From: CAWIJJ01 sp963836405
GTDB taxonomy: Bacteria; Acidobacteriota; Terriglobia; Bryobacterales; Bryobacteraceae
Direction: 5' to 3'
DNA length: 64,000 nucleotides
NCBI GenBank assembly: GCA_963836405.1
Contig: CAWIJL010000001.1
Coordinates: 1-64,000 of the forward strand
The notes below the pieces were generated by a model, which was not told the origin of the DNA, did not search any database, and saw only the letters and a list, made by a program, of their open reading frames with translations. The translations under genes were made by a program, and so were the position numbers. Shown piece by piece: positions 5,777 through 14,324 of this stretch. How positions within the stretch are numbered: position 1 is the stretch's first letter; each line of letters opens with the position of its first letter.

Positions 5777-8573
5777 AATTCTCGACCAGCATCAGGTCGG
5801 CTTCGGTGGAGTCCACGCGAGTGTAGAGGAATGTGCGCCGGTCGGGAGAAACCGTCATCCCCGCGATCCTTTGGCCAAGATTGTGTGCCAGGGTTGTCGA
5901 CGCACCGGTGGCGAAGTCCATGAAGCGGAGGCGGCCGTTCTCGGCTGAATCCAGATAGTAGATCCCCTCCGGAACAGGCACTGGCCAAGTGGAGACATCG
6001 TCGAGAACCTTCGTTGCCTGCCCACCTGATTCCGGAACTCTCCATAGTTCCTGGTTCGTGTCGCGCCGGTAGTAAACATACGCGCCGTCCGCCGACGGCC
6101 AGGAACCGAAGCCCCCGTTGTGCGTAAGCTGAACAGCCTCGCCGCCCTGCACTGGCATTTTCCAAATCTGGAAATCTCCCCCTCGGTTGGAGCTGAAATA
6201 GATTGAGCGGCCATTGGTCGAGAAGATCGGGAGCTGGGAGTGAGAAGTCCCAAAGGTGACGCGGCGAACTTTTTCTCCCGCCGCTGGCGTCACATAGACG
6301 TCGTAGTGGCCTTCCAGGGTGGAGTCGAACGTGATCCACTGACCGTCGGGCGACCAAGCTGGAGTGCCAGTATCGGAGGCGCCAATGGAAGTGAGTCGAT
6401 AAGTGTTGGAGCCGTCCGCCGACGCCACCCAGATCTCAAAGGTACCGGAACGGGCGGACTGGAAAGCGATCTTCCGACCATCTGGCGAGAACCGCGGGTT
6501 GCTGTCCCATTTCGATGACGACAACGAACTGTCGAGACGAGTTTCCCAAGCGCCGGTTGAGCCGGAGCGCTCGAACCGCCAGACGTTGACATCGATGAGA
6601 TCCCGAACGTACACGAGCCGGGACTTTCCGCCTAGATGCCTGGCGGAGATCGCTGGCATCGTCCCGTCCTGGCCGGCAAAGGGAAGCCGCTTTGCCGGGC
6701 GTCCGCCTTGGGCTGGCATCCTCCAAAGGCTGCTTCGGGAGGAGAAGAGGTTTTCCTTCCCGTCAGGCGTCCAGGCGGGAGATAATGCATTCTGCATGTA
6801 GTGCGTGAGGCGCTTCGGCTGATCCTTCGGCACAAAACCGTCCCCCAGAGCCGTCCAGTAAAGCTCGCCAACGTAGTAGCTGATATTGCGCCGAAAAACC
6901 ATCGAGTGCCCATCACGAGCGACTGCTGGACTGCTGTCGCCCGCGACGGGAAGCTGCGGATAGGTGACCTGCTTCTTCTCCCCGGTTTCGACGGACACCA
7001 GAAACAATGCGTCTGGTTTGCCTTCACCTGGTGAGTCTGTGACGATCAGGCATTTGCCATCTGGACACCACGCGAGTCGCGGAGGTTCGACACCATCCTG
7101 GCGCACCAGAGTCTCCGCTATCAGAAGGTCGGTCCCGCCGAGCGGGGGAATCAAGCGCACTTCATTCCGGCCGGGTGCACCATGACCCGGGATTAACGCT
7201 TGGGTTTTTGTTCGCAGGAACGCAACCCAGCGGCCGTCGGCTGACCACACCGGGTTGTAATCGTTCGCCGGATCGGTGGTCAGCCGGTGCGGAGAGCCAG
7301 TCCCGCGGATCATTTGAACATAGATGTCGGGATTATCCTGATTCGGGCCATTCCAGGAAAACGTTACGTAGTTGCCGTCGGGGGAGAACGAGGGAAACAG
7401 TTCGGCGCCCGGGAATGTGGTTAGCGCCACCGCCTGCAAAGGTTCGGAGCTGAACACGCCGCCCCACTGCTGCCAACCAAGATAGCCCAGCGCGCAGACG
7501 AGCACCGCTGCCGTGGCCCACATCCATTTCCGCCGGAGTACCCGCGGGCCTGGCGCCGGACGAAATCGGTCATTGCTTATTTCTTCAAGGGCCAACTTCA
7601 CGTCGGCCATCACTTGATAACGCCTGGCGGGGTTTTTTCGCAGGCACCGCAGGATGATTTCATTCAATTCCGCCGGAATCGATGGTGAGAGCTGGATGGG
7701 CGGCGCAGGATCTTCGTGAACGATCCTAGTCAGGGTGGAAAGGCGCGAGTCCGCCGCGAACGGCTGTCGGCAGGTGGCCGTTTCGTAAAGCACGACACCG
7801 AAGCTGAAGATATCGGAGCGCTCGTCGGCCTTGTGTCCCTCCGCCTGCTCGGGCGACATATAGGCTGCGGTGCCGAGGATTACTCCCGATTCGGTAGATT
7901 GCGTACCTCCGGCCTGGGGCTCGCTCAGCTTGGCGAGTCCGAAATCGAGCACTTTCACGCCGGATCCAGTCACCATGATGTTGCCGGGCTTGAGGTCTCG
8001 ATGGATGATGCCGCGAGCGTGTGCCGCGGCCAGTGCATCAGCGACCTGGATCGCATATTTCATTAAGAGATCCACGGGCAGCGGATCTCTCGCGAGCCGA
8101 TCGGACAGAGTCTCACCCTCGACGAGTTCCATAACGAGATAATTGGGCCCCACATCGTATAGGGTGCAAACGTAAGGATGATTGAGGGCGGCGATCGCGT
8201 GCGCCTCGCGCTCAAAACGTGCTCCGAAAACTCCCGAACAGATCTTCAATGCGACGGGCCGGTTCAGCCTCGTATCGACGGCCCGGAAGACTTCGCCCAT
8301 GCCGCCCTTGCCGAGCGGTGCTTCGACGCGGTACGGTCCGAACTGGGCGCCCGGAAGCAGGACAGTGTCAAAAGTGGACCTCAGAAGCTCATCGGCATCG
8401 CGATCGAGAATGCCCTCACGTTCCGAGTCCTGGTCGAGCAGTACCTGCACTTGGCGTCTAAGGTCATCGTCGCCCGCGCAGGCAGCGGCAAGAAATGTGC
8501 CGCGGCTCACGAGGCGATGGCCGCGCGCAGCGTGGTAAAGCTCCTCTACCCGTCGCCAGCGCTCGGGTTGCAT
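5769..8573 (-). CDS. Membrane Ser/Thr protein kinase with C-terminal TolB/WD40-like propeller
   Basis: About 934 residues starting at the ATG at 8573 (MQPERWRRVEELYHAA, the usual start for this family; an in-frame ATG nine bases upstream is possible). A Hanks kinase domain spans about residues 78-340: P-loop 'LGKGGMGEVFRA', catalytic Lys in VALKIC, 'HRDLKPGN' at about 191, 'DFGLAK' at about 210 and 'GTAAYMSPEQAEG'. A single membrane helix (WMWATAAVLVCALGYLGW) follows near 350-368. The outer part holds repeated propeller blades such as 'PSFSPDGNYVTFSWNG', 'PRFSPDGRKIAFQSARSG' and 'PAWSPDGQWITFDS'. All key kinase residues are present, so it should be active, sensing periplasmic ligands through the propeller. 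It is convergent with the ECF sigma gene and overlaps it by eight bases. Confidence 0.92.
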   Translation of the reverse strand: MQPERWRRVEELYHAARGHRLVSRGTFLAAACAGDDDLRRQVQVLLDQDSEREGILDRDADELLRSTFDTVLLPGAQFGPYRVEAPLGKGGMGEVFRAVDTRLNRPVALKICSGVFGARFEREAHAIAALNHPYVCTLYDVGPNYLVMELVEGETLSDRLARDPLPVDLLMKYAIQVADALAAAHARGIIHRDLKPGNIMVTGSGVKVLDFGLAKLSEPQAGGTQSTESGVILGTAAYMSPEQAEGHKADERSDIFSFGVVLYETATCRQPFAADSRLSTLTRIVHEDPAPPIQLSPSIPAELNEIILRCLRKNPARRYQVMADVKLALEEISNDRFRPAPGPRVLRRKWMWATAAVLVCALGYLGWQQWGGVFSSEPLQAVALTTFPGAELFPSFSPDGNYVTFSWNGPNQDNPDIYVQMIRGTGSPHRLTTDPANDYNPVWSADGRWVAFLRTKTQALIPGHGAPGRNEVRLIPPLGGTDLLIAETLVRQDGVEPPRLAWCPDGKCLIVTDSPGEGKPDALFLVSVETGEKKQVTYPQLPVAGDSSPAVARDGHSMVFRRNISYYVGELYWTALGDGFVPKDQPKRLTHYMQNALSPAWTPDGKENLFSSRSSLWRMPAQGGRPAKRLPFAGQDGTMPAISARHLGGKSRLVYVRDLIDVNVWRFERSGSTGAWETRLDSSLSSSKWDSNPRFSPDGRKIAFQSARSGTFEIWVASADGSNTYRLTSIGASDTGTPAWSPDGQWITFDSTLEGHYDVYVTPAAGEKVRRVTFGTSHSQLPIFSTNGRSIYFSSNRGGDFQIWKMPVQGGEAVQLTHNGGFGSWPSADGAYVYYRRDTNQELWRVPESGGQATKVLDDVSTWPVPVPEGIYYLDSAENGRLRFMDFATGASTTLAHNLGQRIAGMTVSPDRRTFLYTRVDSTEADLMLVENFK

Positions 8574-8922
8574 TGCGCACATTATATACCGACTCCGACT
8601 TTGAGTTCCCGGAAACAGGGCTTTGAGACGGTAACGCGATTCGGTCCATTGGTCGCCACCCGGAAGTATCCACTCTGACGCGTAATCGCCATGTCGGACC
8701 TTGGCCCGGCCCGCAGTTCCGTACTCAGCGTTCGGGGGAAATAGATCCTGTCTGGGTCGCAAAAAGGCGAGTGATCCTGGCTTGCGCCGATCCGGCGTGG
8801 TGTCTACACTCCGCCGTTGATCGCGGGTAATCGGAGGCCGGCTGTCCTACTCACGTCCCGTAGCGGCGCCGATCGCGGGTAAAGGTGGGATTCCCTCCGA
8901 GCGGCTGGGGAGGCGGATCACC

Positions 8923-9486
8923 GTAACGGGCCACTTTCTCATGGGCAAACCCTTTGTAGACGTGAACTGGACATCGGGTTTCGACGAGCCAAGGCGCCCC
9001 ATACTGACGCCAGGCAAAATCGGTGGCCCCGAGAATTCAATCATCAAGCCGGGCCTCTCGGCCACGAACTGGTATCCGGCTTCCTACAGTCCAAATACAG
9101 GTTTGTTCTACATTGCGGCCTGGGAGCGGCCTTTGCCGCTGGAGCGTCCCACCCCGGCGTACGCCGCTGTACGAGCGTTCGATCCCCGGACCGGCAGCCG
9201 GAAATGGGAGTTTATCCGGAAGGACGCGTTATTCTGATCGGGAGTCCTGTCCACGGCATCCGACCTGATCTTCACAGGCACTTCCGGCGATTACTATTCC
9301 GGTGAGGCGGCGGAGCGGCAAGCAACTGGGTACTTTTACGCCCTCGACGCCCGCATCGGCCAAGTCCTGTGGCAGAGGGTGCTGCCCGGGAACATAGAGA
9401 GCGGGCCGATGACCTATTCTGTCCGCGGCAGGCAGTTCATTGCCGTCGCCGCTGGAAATACACTTTTTGCGTTCGCGCTGAGGTGA
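8923..9486 (+). pseudogene. PQQ-dependent dehydrogenase, C-terminal relic with an in-frame stop
   Basis: A plus-strand fragment reading 'MGKPFVDVNWTSGFD', 'NWYPASYSPNTGLFYIAAWE' and, after a TGA at 9235-9237, 'TASDLIFTGTSGDYY' and 'GYFYALDARIGQVLW', ending 'FIAVAAGNTLFAFAL'. These are the last propeller blades of a quinoprotein alcohol or glucose dehydrogenase. Reading frame is kept across the TGA, so a single point mutation separates the two halves. The N-terminal two thirds, the signal peptide and the PQQ catalytic residues are missing; recognisable homology fades upstream of about 8923. It marks the left edge of the decayed, mobile-element-rich region. A nonfunctional remnant is the simplest reading. 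Confidence 0.7.
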
Positions 9487-9717
9487 CCGCTCGGACGTCG
9501 GTCAATTTTTCCGGCGGGACGCTTCGCTGAACACTGGGTGGGCAAACTGCGCAATGGCCGCGGGTGCCGTATTGGTGTGTCCCGTTGGCCAATTCCGGAG
9601 CATTCCGGAGCCCCTGCCAGCGTCAAAACCGGCGGAATTCTAAACCGGCGCTAACAGACTGACGACGCCATGTGGGCGGAAGCAGGGCACGATGGTATCA
9701 AAGGCGGGCGGATCCGG

Positions 9718-9830
9718 TGAAGCACAGGCGGAGGGTCACGCTGGCGGAAGATGGCCTAACGATTACGAACAGGCTGGAGACCCGAGGGTTGCACAGCGTG
9801 GAAATCATTGCCACGTCCATGGGGAGGCAA
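9718..9830 (+). pseudogene. Possible heparinase II/III-type lyase fragment
   Basis: The short stretch reads 'HRRRVTLAEDGLTITNRLET', followed by RGLHSVEI, which resembles the C-terminal beta-sandwich of heparinase II/III-like polysaccharide lyases. Similarity ends within about 40 residues and no start or conserved catalytic part is present. If real it is a relic; the match is short and made from memory of the family pattern. Confidence 0.3.
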
Positions 9831-10063
9831 GGCCGTAAATTCGTTGGAGCGCCGGCTGGTTCGGGAAGAACGCGATGGCCCGTGGCATCCCGAACTTAAC
9901 CGGGGCAATTCCGAATCGACGGATGACAGGCGTGTACAGGGGTAGGTTTTCGGGGAATGTGGATCTTGATACGTGTACAATCCCAGCCGGACCCTGCTCT
10001 GGCGACCCCCGGTTTGCTGGGGTCCGGATACTGGACTCGGCTGTCACGCATCCGCGCCGGCGG

Positions 10064-10282
10064 TCAAACAGAGTCCCATTCTTTGCGGTCGATTCCGGCG
10101 AAACGGAGAATCCTGCTCAGGAGGTCAACTCCAATGTCGCCCTCGTGGGGATTCGGCACGGGCAGGCGAAGCGATCCTCGAATCATGAACGGGTGCTTGC
10201 CTTCTTGGTAGGGTCCCTGAAAACCGAGCGCTCGCAATCGCCGAACCAGTTCCCGCCGGGACACGGAACGGACTCTAGACAT
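10064..10282 (-). CDS. hicA: HicA-family toxin (mRNA interferase)
   Basis: A 72-residue protein starting at the ATG at 10282 (MSRVRSVSRRELVRRLRAL). It has the double-stranded-RNA-binding-like HicA fold pattern: an N-terminal 'SRRELVRRLRALGF', the catalytic-histidine loop 'QEGKHPFMIRG', then 'VPNPHEGDIGVDLLSRIL' and a short C-terminal helix. HicA toxins cleave mRNA and are neutralised by HicB. The start overlaps the end of hicB by eight bases on the same strand, giving an antitoxin-first order, which fits translational coupling. The conserved His and Gly are present, so the toxin may be active. It sits among mobile-element debris. Confidence 0.85.
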   Translation of the reverse strand: MSRVRSVSRRELVRRLRALGFQGPYQEGKHPFMIRGSLRLPVPNPHEGDIGVDLLSRILRFAGIDRKEWDSV

Positions 10283-10529
10283 CGATGGCTTCGAGCTTTT
10301 CCGGAGCCACGGCGATGCCGTCAATCACGGGAATCGGGTGACCGAGCCGGAGTCCGAGCACGATCCAATCCTCCAGCACGCTTTGCAGTTCCTCGCGGCA
10401 GTCCTCAAGAGTCGCGCCGGCGGCCCAGACACCGGGGCATTCAGGAATATGCCCGTAGAATGGCTGCCTGTCCTCGATCATCTCGTATTTCGCGTGGCGC
10501 AGAGCGGCTTGGATGTAGGCCGTGAGCAT
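10275..10529 (-). CDS. hicB: HicB-family antitoxin
   Basis: An 84-residue protein starting at the ATG at 10529 (MLTAYIQAALRHAKYEMIED). The partial RNase H-like HicB fold is seen in 'YGHIPECPGVWAAGATLEDC' and 'REELQSVLEDWIVLGLRLG', the typical 'ePGcwa.G.T.eEa..nl.e' pattern. There is no extra C-terminal DNA-binding helix-turn-helix or ribbon domain, so it belongs to the short antitoxins that may repress poorly alone. Its 3' end overlaps hicA. An upstream in-frame extension to 10661 is likely not translated because it is low in recognisable structure. Confidence 0.85.
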   Translation of the reverse strand: MLTAYIQAALRHAKYEMIEDRQPFYGHIPECPGVWAAGATLEDCREELQSVLEDWIVLGLRLGHPIPVIDGIAVAPEKLEAIDV

Positions 10530-10689
10530 CAATTTATTGTAGCTCTTCGCGCGTTCCTGGCTGTTTCGGGGATGTGGGTGTTCGACGTTTTCGGCCCTCG
10601 GCTGGGGAAATTCCGTTTGGCAGGGAGCACAGGACGCAGTGCCGCTCATTGAGAAATTCACTCTCGGTCGTTCGCCGCGTAGTCATGAT

Positions 10690-11140
10690 CGCGTACAATC
10701 GCCGCGTGCTGCGTCGTCTGCCCGGCCCACACCACCATCACCAGCGCGGCTGACACCCGCCCCACGCTCGCGCGTCCGGCATCTGTAACATCGGCGTGTC
10801 GATCAGGACATGTCGAACTCTTTCTTGCACCGCTTCAGTAGCTCCGGCAGCACGGGCGAGTACAGCAGCCCCGTTGCCGCCGCGGGACCCGTCGGAGCAC
10901 GTAGAGGTTCGGAATCGACGTCTCGTGCACCATCCCGCGCAGCGCCTCGCCCGTCAGGCTCGGTTCCTGCAACAGCGTGCTCAATCCCCGCTCGTTCCCG
11001 ACTTCGAAAATGTGGTGCATCCGCGGCTTCCGATGTCTGCGTCGATCACCAGTACCTTCCGCCGGATCTCCCCCAGCGCAATCGCCAGGTTGCTCGCCAC
11101 CGTCGTCTTGCCCTCATAATTACCTACGGAAGGCAATGCG
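10690..11140 (-). pseudogene. BY-type tyrosine kinase (exopolysaccharide chain-length ATPase), decayed
   Basis: Read on the minus strand, fragments in shifting frames give a P-loop region ending 'EGKTTVASNLAIALGEIRRK', the Walker A' 'VLVIDAD', then 'HHIFEVGNERGLSTLLQEPS' and 'LRGMVHETSIPNLYVL', and after a frameshift 'AATGLLYSPVLPELLKRC'; a second shift brings the Walker B-like 'LIDTPMLQMPDAR' and 'AGQTTQHAAI'. This is the ATPase domain of a CpsD/Wzc-type polysaccharide kinase. At least two frameshifts and a truncated N-terminus mean it is dead. Together with the decayed VanZ-like and UDP-glucose dehydrogenase genes further right it points to a lost exopolysaccharide locus. Confidence 0.72.
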
Positions 11141-11212
11141 ATGAACCGCAAACTTACCATCACGGTGAGTGAGGACGTCTATGAGGGCCTGCACTGGAAG
11201 ATCGGCCGCCGA
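11141..11212 (+). pseudogene. Truncated antitoxin-like N-terminus
   Basis: A GGAAGG ribosome-binding site precedes an ATG that opens 'MNRKLTITVSEDVYEGLHWK' followed by IGRR. This resembles the first 24 residues of ribbon-helix-helix antitoxins of small TA pairs. The family pattern stops at about 11212, where the sequence runs into the end of the HNH gene on the other strand, so the rest of the gene and any toxin partner have been lost at a junction. Confidence 0.4.
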
Positions 11213-11218
11213 ACTGCC

Positions 11219-11605
11219 TCACGCACAGTTCGCTCTCCACTCCCGTTCGAGTCCCTTCACCGCCTCCGCGAGACACAGCCCGTGCAGACGCTCGAAAGCG
11301 GGCTTGCCGATTCGATGGTAGGAGTGCGGGGATTGTGTGTGGCAATTCGGGCACAACGGGACACAGGAATAATCGGAGGCCTTCATCGACATCCCGCCGT
11401 CGTCTCCAGTATGCGCTGCTTCCGAGCGGCCTTCGATTCCACAAGCGCAGCAGGCGAGCGTGCGGATCCAGGCTTTATACTCTTCGTCGCGTGGCGGGCC
11501 TCGCCGCAGCCGCTCGTTGCGGGATCCAATGCGGTCTCGCTGGGGGAGCTTGCGGCCTAACACCGCATGGGCGAGGAACGAGCGTAGGTGTTTTCCGGTG
11601 AGCAT
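11219..11605 (-). CDS. HNH-type nuclease (DUF968-like)
   Basis: A 128-residue protein. The core reads 'RRGPPRDEEYKAWIRTLACC' then CGIEGRSEAAHTGDDGGM and 'DYSCVPLCPNCHTQSPHSYH', a zinc-binding treble-clef (C-x2-C ... C-x2-C) carrying a His-rich active site. This is the DUF968-type endonuclease fold seen in phages and integrated elements. It ends with 'GLEREWRANCA'. It is the last of a minus-strand group with a RecB-like nuclease, a CxxC finger protein and a paralogous small protein, so a role in element DNA processing is plausible. The ATG at 11605 is chosen because no better start lies inside; the first 25 residues are not conserved in character. Confidence 0.68.
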   Translation of the reverse strand: MLTGKHLRSFLAHAVLGRKLPQRDRIGSRNERLRRGPPRDEEYKAWIRTLACCACGIEGRSEAAHTGDDGGMSMKASDYSCVPLCPNCHTQSPHSYHRIGKPAFERLHGLCLAEAVKGLEREWRANCA

Positions 11606-11653
11606 GGATGGGCACGGACACGCTTCGCATTGAGGCGTGTCCGTGTTGACGGG

Positions 11654-12199
11654 TTACGCCGCCGAGGACTGTCTGGCGCGCTGAATATACGCGGTAATCA
11701 GGAGGGCCCGGGCCTCTTCCGGTTTGATGCGGCCCTGATATGTGGTCAGAGCGTGATCCAGGACGGCCGCGAAGCTATCCACTAAGACCTTCGCCTCCTC
11801 CACCAGTGTCGTTTGCGCCGTGGCGTTCCGGCGAGTGACATCACTACCGGCAGATTGTGGCGTTTTTAATGGTGCCGTGGGAATGGTCAAGGTGCCATTC
11901 GGTTGCTCGCCTGCGACCCGCGCCACTTCCCATGTGGGCGGCCCGGCCTTCTGTTCGTCCCACCTCCTGGTAATGGTGAAGTTCTCCCGGACGTTGAGTC
12001 CCAAGGCTTCGATTTGTGCTCCGACCTCGGGATCGAGAAACATCACCCGGCCATCGGCGAGAGTGAACATGAAGCGCTCACCCCACTGTGAGCTTACGGT
12101 TCTCGGCTGACCGTATTTGAGAGCGACCGTGACAGGGACGTTGGGTGGGAACTCCACGACTTCGCGTGAAGGTCGGGTGCTCGATGCGGCTGCTGCCAT
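11654..12199 (-). CDS. Hypothetical protein, paralogue of the protein split by the copy A element
   Basis: About 181 residues from the ATG at 12199, which has a GGAGG ten bases upstream; an ATG at 12283 overlapping the preceding gene is the alternative. Residues 12-75 read 'VVEFPPNVPVTVALKYGQPR', then 'WGERFMFTLADGRVMFLDPE' and 'LNVRENFTITRRWDEQ'. The same architecture appears in the gene at 18074-18495 ('IVKFPMDTPVEVALRF', 'GDQIMYSLIDNRVMYV'), and the C-terminus 'EEARALLITAYIQRARQ' matches that gene's separated C-terminus 'SEDIRAIGLTMFIQSARE'. So two paralogues with a beta-rich N-terminal domain and a helical tail flank the nuclease gene. No function is known to me. The mid-region is Thr/Pro-rich and likely a linker. 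Confidence 0.6.
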   Translation of the reverse strand: MAAAASSTRPSREVVEFPPNVPVTVALKYGQPRTVSSQWGERFMFTLADGRVMFLDPEVGAQIEALGLNVRENFTITRRWDEQKAGPPTWEVARVAGEQPNGTLTIPTAPLKTPQSAGSDVTRRNATAQTTLVEEAKVLVDSFAAVLDHALTTYQGRIKPEEARALLITAYIQRARQSSAA

Positions 12200-12275
12200 A
12201 GTTGGAATTACCTCCGACCGGCCGGAGCCGGTTTCGCTCTTCGCGAGCTCGTCAGGGAGGACACGATCCGAACCG

Positions 12276-12518
12276 TCAGGCATCGTCAGATTCGGCGAGG
12301 GCCGCGGCGCGTTCGGCTGCGGCTTCGTTCCAGCAGCGCGTATGCCAGGAGGCCTTGCCAGTCGAGGTTTGCGCGTCGAGGAGCCCGATCGACTCGCGGC
12401 ACCATTCGCAAATGTGGACCATGCTGAGCTGCCGCGGCTCAATCCGATGCTCCGCGCCAATCAAGTGCTGATCCCAACCGAATTCACACTCGATCGGCAC
12501 GTCCACTTTCCTGTTCAT
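12276..12518 (-). CDS. Small CxxC/HxxC zinc-finger protein
   Basis: An 80-residue protein from the ATG at 12518, with an AAGGAG six bases upstream. It contains 'VHICEWCRESIGLLDAQTST' and 'SWHTRCWNEAAAERAAA', a C-x2-C ... H-x2-C zinc finger of the kind seen in phage and plasmid small proteins, followed by an Ala-rich helix. Its TGA overlaps an in-frame ATG (12283) of the downstream gene, so both may be coupled. A DNA-binding or accessory role in the same mobile cluster is likely, but the exact job is unknown. Confidence 0.6.
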   Translation of the reverse strand: MNRKVDVPIECEFGWDQHLIGAEHRIEPRQLSMVHICEWCRESIGLLDAQTSTGKASWHTRCWNEAAAERAAALAESDDA

Positions 12519-12654
12519 CACACGATCTCCTTGCTTTCGAACGAGACGCGCGACGGCCACCCGACACACGCGTCCTCTTTCCCGCGGGAACGCCGCGAAG
12601 CTCGTCAGCGTCCCCTGTCAACGAAGTGGATCTGTTGTTACAGCTTGTGGTGGA

Positions 12655-13626
12655 TCAGGCGAGTTCGATGGTGCCGCCGAACTCGCTTTCACAGTGTCGC
12701 CAATAGGCGCAATTGCGCCGGCTGCAGGTGAGAGACTGGCGGTTCGGCAGGTACAGTCCTTTGCGCATGCCTTCCTGCACGAGTGGATACAGGACCTGGG
12801 TGGCCCGGATATCCTGCTCGCCGACGGCGTAGGATTGCGTGATGAGCTGCACGGTCTTCGTCTTCACCAGCGTATCGAGGCGCGCTTCACCGGACGCGCC
12901 CGGCGTGAGTTGCCGGTACGTGGCGAGTTGGAAGGCGTAATCCGGAGCGATACCGGCGGGTTTGCGCGCGGCCGTCTTCAGATCGATCACGCGGCCGGTG
13001 TCGTCGATGACGTCTACTCTTCCCCGCACCGGCACTCCCCCGATCGTTCCCGCTACCTCAAGTTCCACAGCAGCCGGTTGAATCGCCGGTGCCGCCTCGT
13101 CCATGTACCTGGCGACTAACTGCTCGCCCACCTTTCCGATTTCCGCTGGATTCTCCTCGTCGCGAAATTCGGTCTCTTCCGCCTGTTGCTGCCACGCTAC
13201 CTGGAACACCGCGACCACACCCCGTGTGTCCAGGTCCTCTTTGCTGTCGACTTTCTCCCGGAAGTTGGCTTCGATCGCCTGGTGGACGGCGCACCCGAGC
13301 GCGAGCGAACTGGTCTTCGGCTCCGGCAACGACAGGCCGTACTTGAACCACCAACGTGCGGAGCAGCCGACAAACGTACGGACCTGACTCGGCGATAGCA
13401 CCCGGGCCGCTTCTGGTTGTTGGGCGGGGACAGCGTGAAAATCGGCGGGCTCCACTTCAGGTACGACAACCTGCGGCCCGAAACTGGCGGGAAACAGGGC
13501 ACATTGCCGGGAGCGATCGTCCAGAACACCATCAACCAGGCCGCGCAGGCGTTGCAGTTCCTCAGAACTCACCTTCTCCAGTGAGCGGTACGACAGCCGC
13601 GGCTCCATCGTTGCTATTGCTGCCAT
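12655..13626 (-). CDS. RecB-like PD-(D/E)XK nuclease
   Basis: A 323-residue protein from the ATG at 13626 (MAAIATMEPRLSYRSLEKVS). The nuclease domain starts at 'LSPSQVRTFVGCSARWWFKY' (the usual Cys/Trp-containing entry motif), runs through 'LALGCAVHQAIEANFR', 'VPVRGRVDVIDDTGRVIDLK' with the catalytic Asp and DLK triad, and 'DYAFQLATYRQL'. The C-terminus 'SLTCSRRNCAYWRHCESEF' supplies Cys residues like those that bind an iron-sulfur cluster in AddB/Cas4-type nucleases. It likely degrades or trims DNA ends. Its start overlaps the end of the split gene upstream by 13 bases, so it belonged to one operon with it. Confidence 0.78.
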   Translation of the reverse strand: MAAIATMEPRLSYRSLEKVSSEELQRLRGLVDGVLDDRSRQCALFPASFGPQVVVPEVEPADFHAVPAQQPEAARVLSPSQVRTFVGCSARWWFKYGLSLPEPKTSSLALGCAVHQAIEANFREKVDSKEDLDTRGVVAVFQVAWQQQAEETEFRDEENPAEIGKVGEQLVARYMDEAAPAIQPAAVELEVAGTIGGVPVRGRVDVIDDTGRVIDLKTAARKPAGIAPDYAFQLATYRQLTPGASGEARLDTLVKTKTVQLITQSYAVGEQDIRATQVLYPLVQEGMRKGLYLPNRQSLTCSRRNCAYWRHCESEFGGTIELA

Positions 13627-13797
13627 CGCGCACCCCCTTCCCGCGCGCTCTGGATGAACATGGTGAGTCCGATGGCGCGGATGTCCTCGCTCGAAAAGCG
13701 CAAGCAGTAGCTTCTGGCACTCGCCTGTGTTTCGACGCGCTGGGCGATGAGGGCAGCGCCATTCAGGGCCTCTTCCATGACTTTCATTCCGTCGGGC
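13614..13797 (-). pseudogene. C-terminal part of a gene split by the copy A element
   Basis: This minus-strand piece reads 'PDGMKVMEEALNGAALIAQR' and ends 'AIGLTMFIQSAREGGARWQQ'. Joining it to the piece at 18074-18495 through one copy of the shared TCGGGC restores a continuous frame (...TTMPDGMKV...). The rebuilt protein matches the paralogue at 11654-12199 at both ends. It therefore was one intact gene before the transposition. Confidence 0.7.
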
Positions 13798-13881
13798 TTC
13801 AGCGCTTGGCAAGAGTGACCCATTAGGGCTTGGTTGAAGTGACCCAGGCCGGGAACAGGACTGGGAAAAGAGATACGGGGC

Positions 13882-13988
13882 ATCATCCACGCCGAAGGCG
13901 GTGTTCGTTGGTTTGGCTGGAAGGACGAGCAGTATCATCCACGCCGAAGGCGTGCGGGGTGGTTTTCCATCATCCGCGCCGGAGGCGC
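13882..13988. repeat. Three UUCG-type mini-palindromes at the end of copy A
   Basis: Three units of about 20 bases, GCCTTCGGCGTGGATGAT or its GC-variant, lie downstream of the 107-aa gene. Each can form a short hairpin capped by TTCG or TCC. The identical array is at 31087-31193 in copy B. They may act as terminators or as sites for element proteins. Confidence 0.7.
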
Positions 13989-13990
13989 GT

Positions 13991-14314
13991 TCAGCGAGGT
14001 GGCGCGGTGCGTGCGAGTTTGTACCGAAGATATTCGAAGTACTCCGGGCTGACGTGCGACGCCAGCACTTCCTCGATGACAGGCAGGAAATAGGCCAGCG
14101 AGCGAATCGTGCCCAGAGGCGGTGCTTCGGACGGCCGAATCAGGCGACGCGTGGCGGCCAGCACCAACGCATTTTCGATGACCTTCAGCGAAAGGCCGCG
14201 TTGATACAGTTGCGCTGCCAGCAGCCGGTCGGCACGACGCACCGTCCCCATCGTGCCCGGCGTCTTGCGGTACGCCTCCAGCACCTGGCGAACATATTCT
14301 TCCTGGCCGTCCAT
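13991..14314 (-). CDS. 107-aa accessory protein of the IS21-like element (copy A)
   Basis: Identical to the copy at 30761-31084. The protein is mostly helical: 'EEYVRQVLEAYRKTPGTMG', 'ADRLLAAQLYQRGLSLKVIE', 'NALVLAATRRLIRP' and 'IRSLAYFLPVIEEVLASHVS'. It begins 11 bases after the istB stop, so it is the last gene of the transposition operon. The layout 'rad.lL...y.rgi.l..ve.Al.la..RR' recalls helical domains near replication or transposition proteins, but I cannot name it. Its retention in both copies suggests a role in the element. Confidence 0.7.
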   Translation of the reverse strand: MDGQEEYVRQVLEAYRKTPGTMGTVRRADRLLAAQLYQRGLSLKVIENALVLAATRRLIRPSEAPPLGTIRSLAYFLPVIEEVLASHVSPEYFEYLRYKLARTAPPR

Positions 14315-14324
14315 GCTGGCGTCC

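Noticed and set aside
13882..13988. Possible CRISPR array from three repeats with spacers
   Set aside because: Only three units, unequal spacing, palindromes too short, and the identical array lies inside both copies of a transposon.
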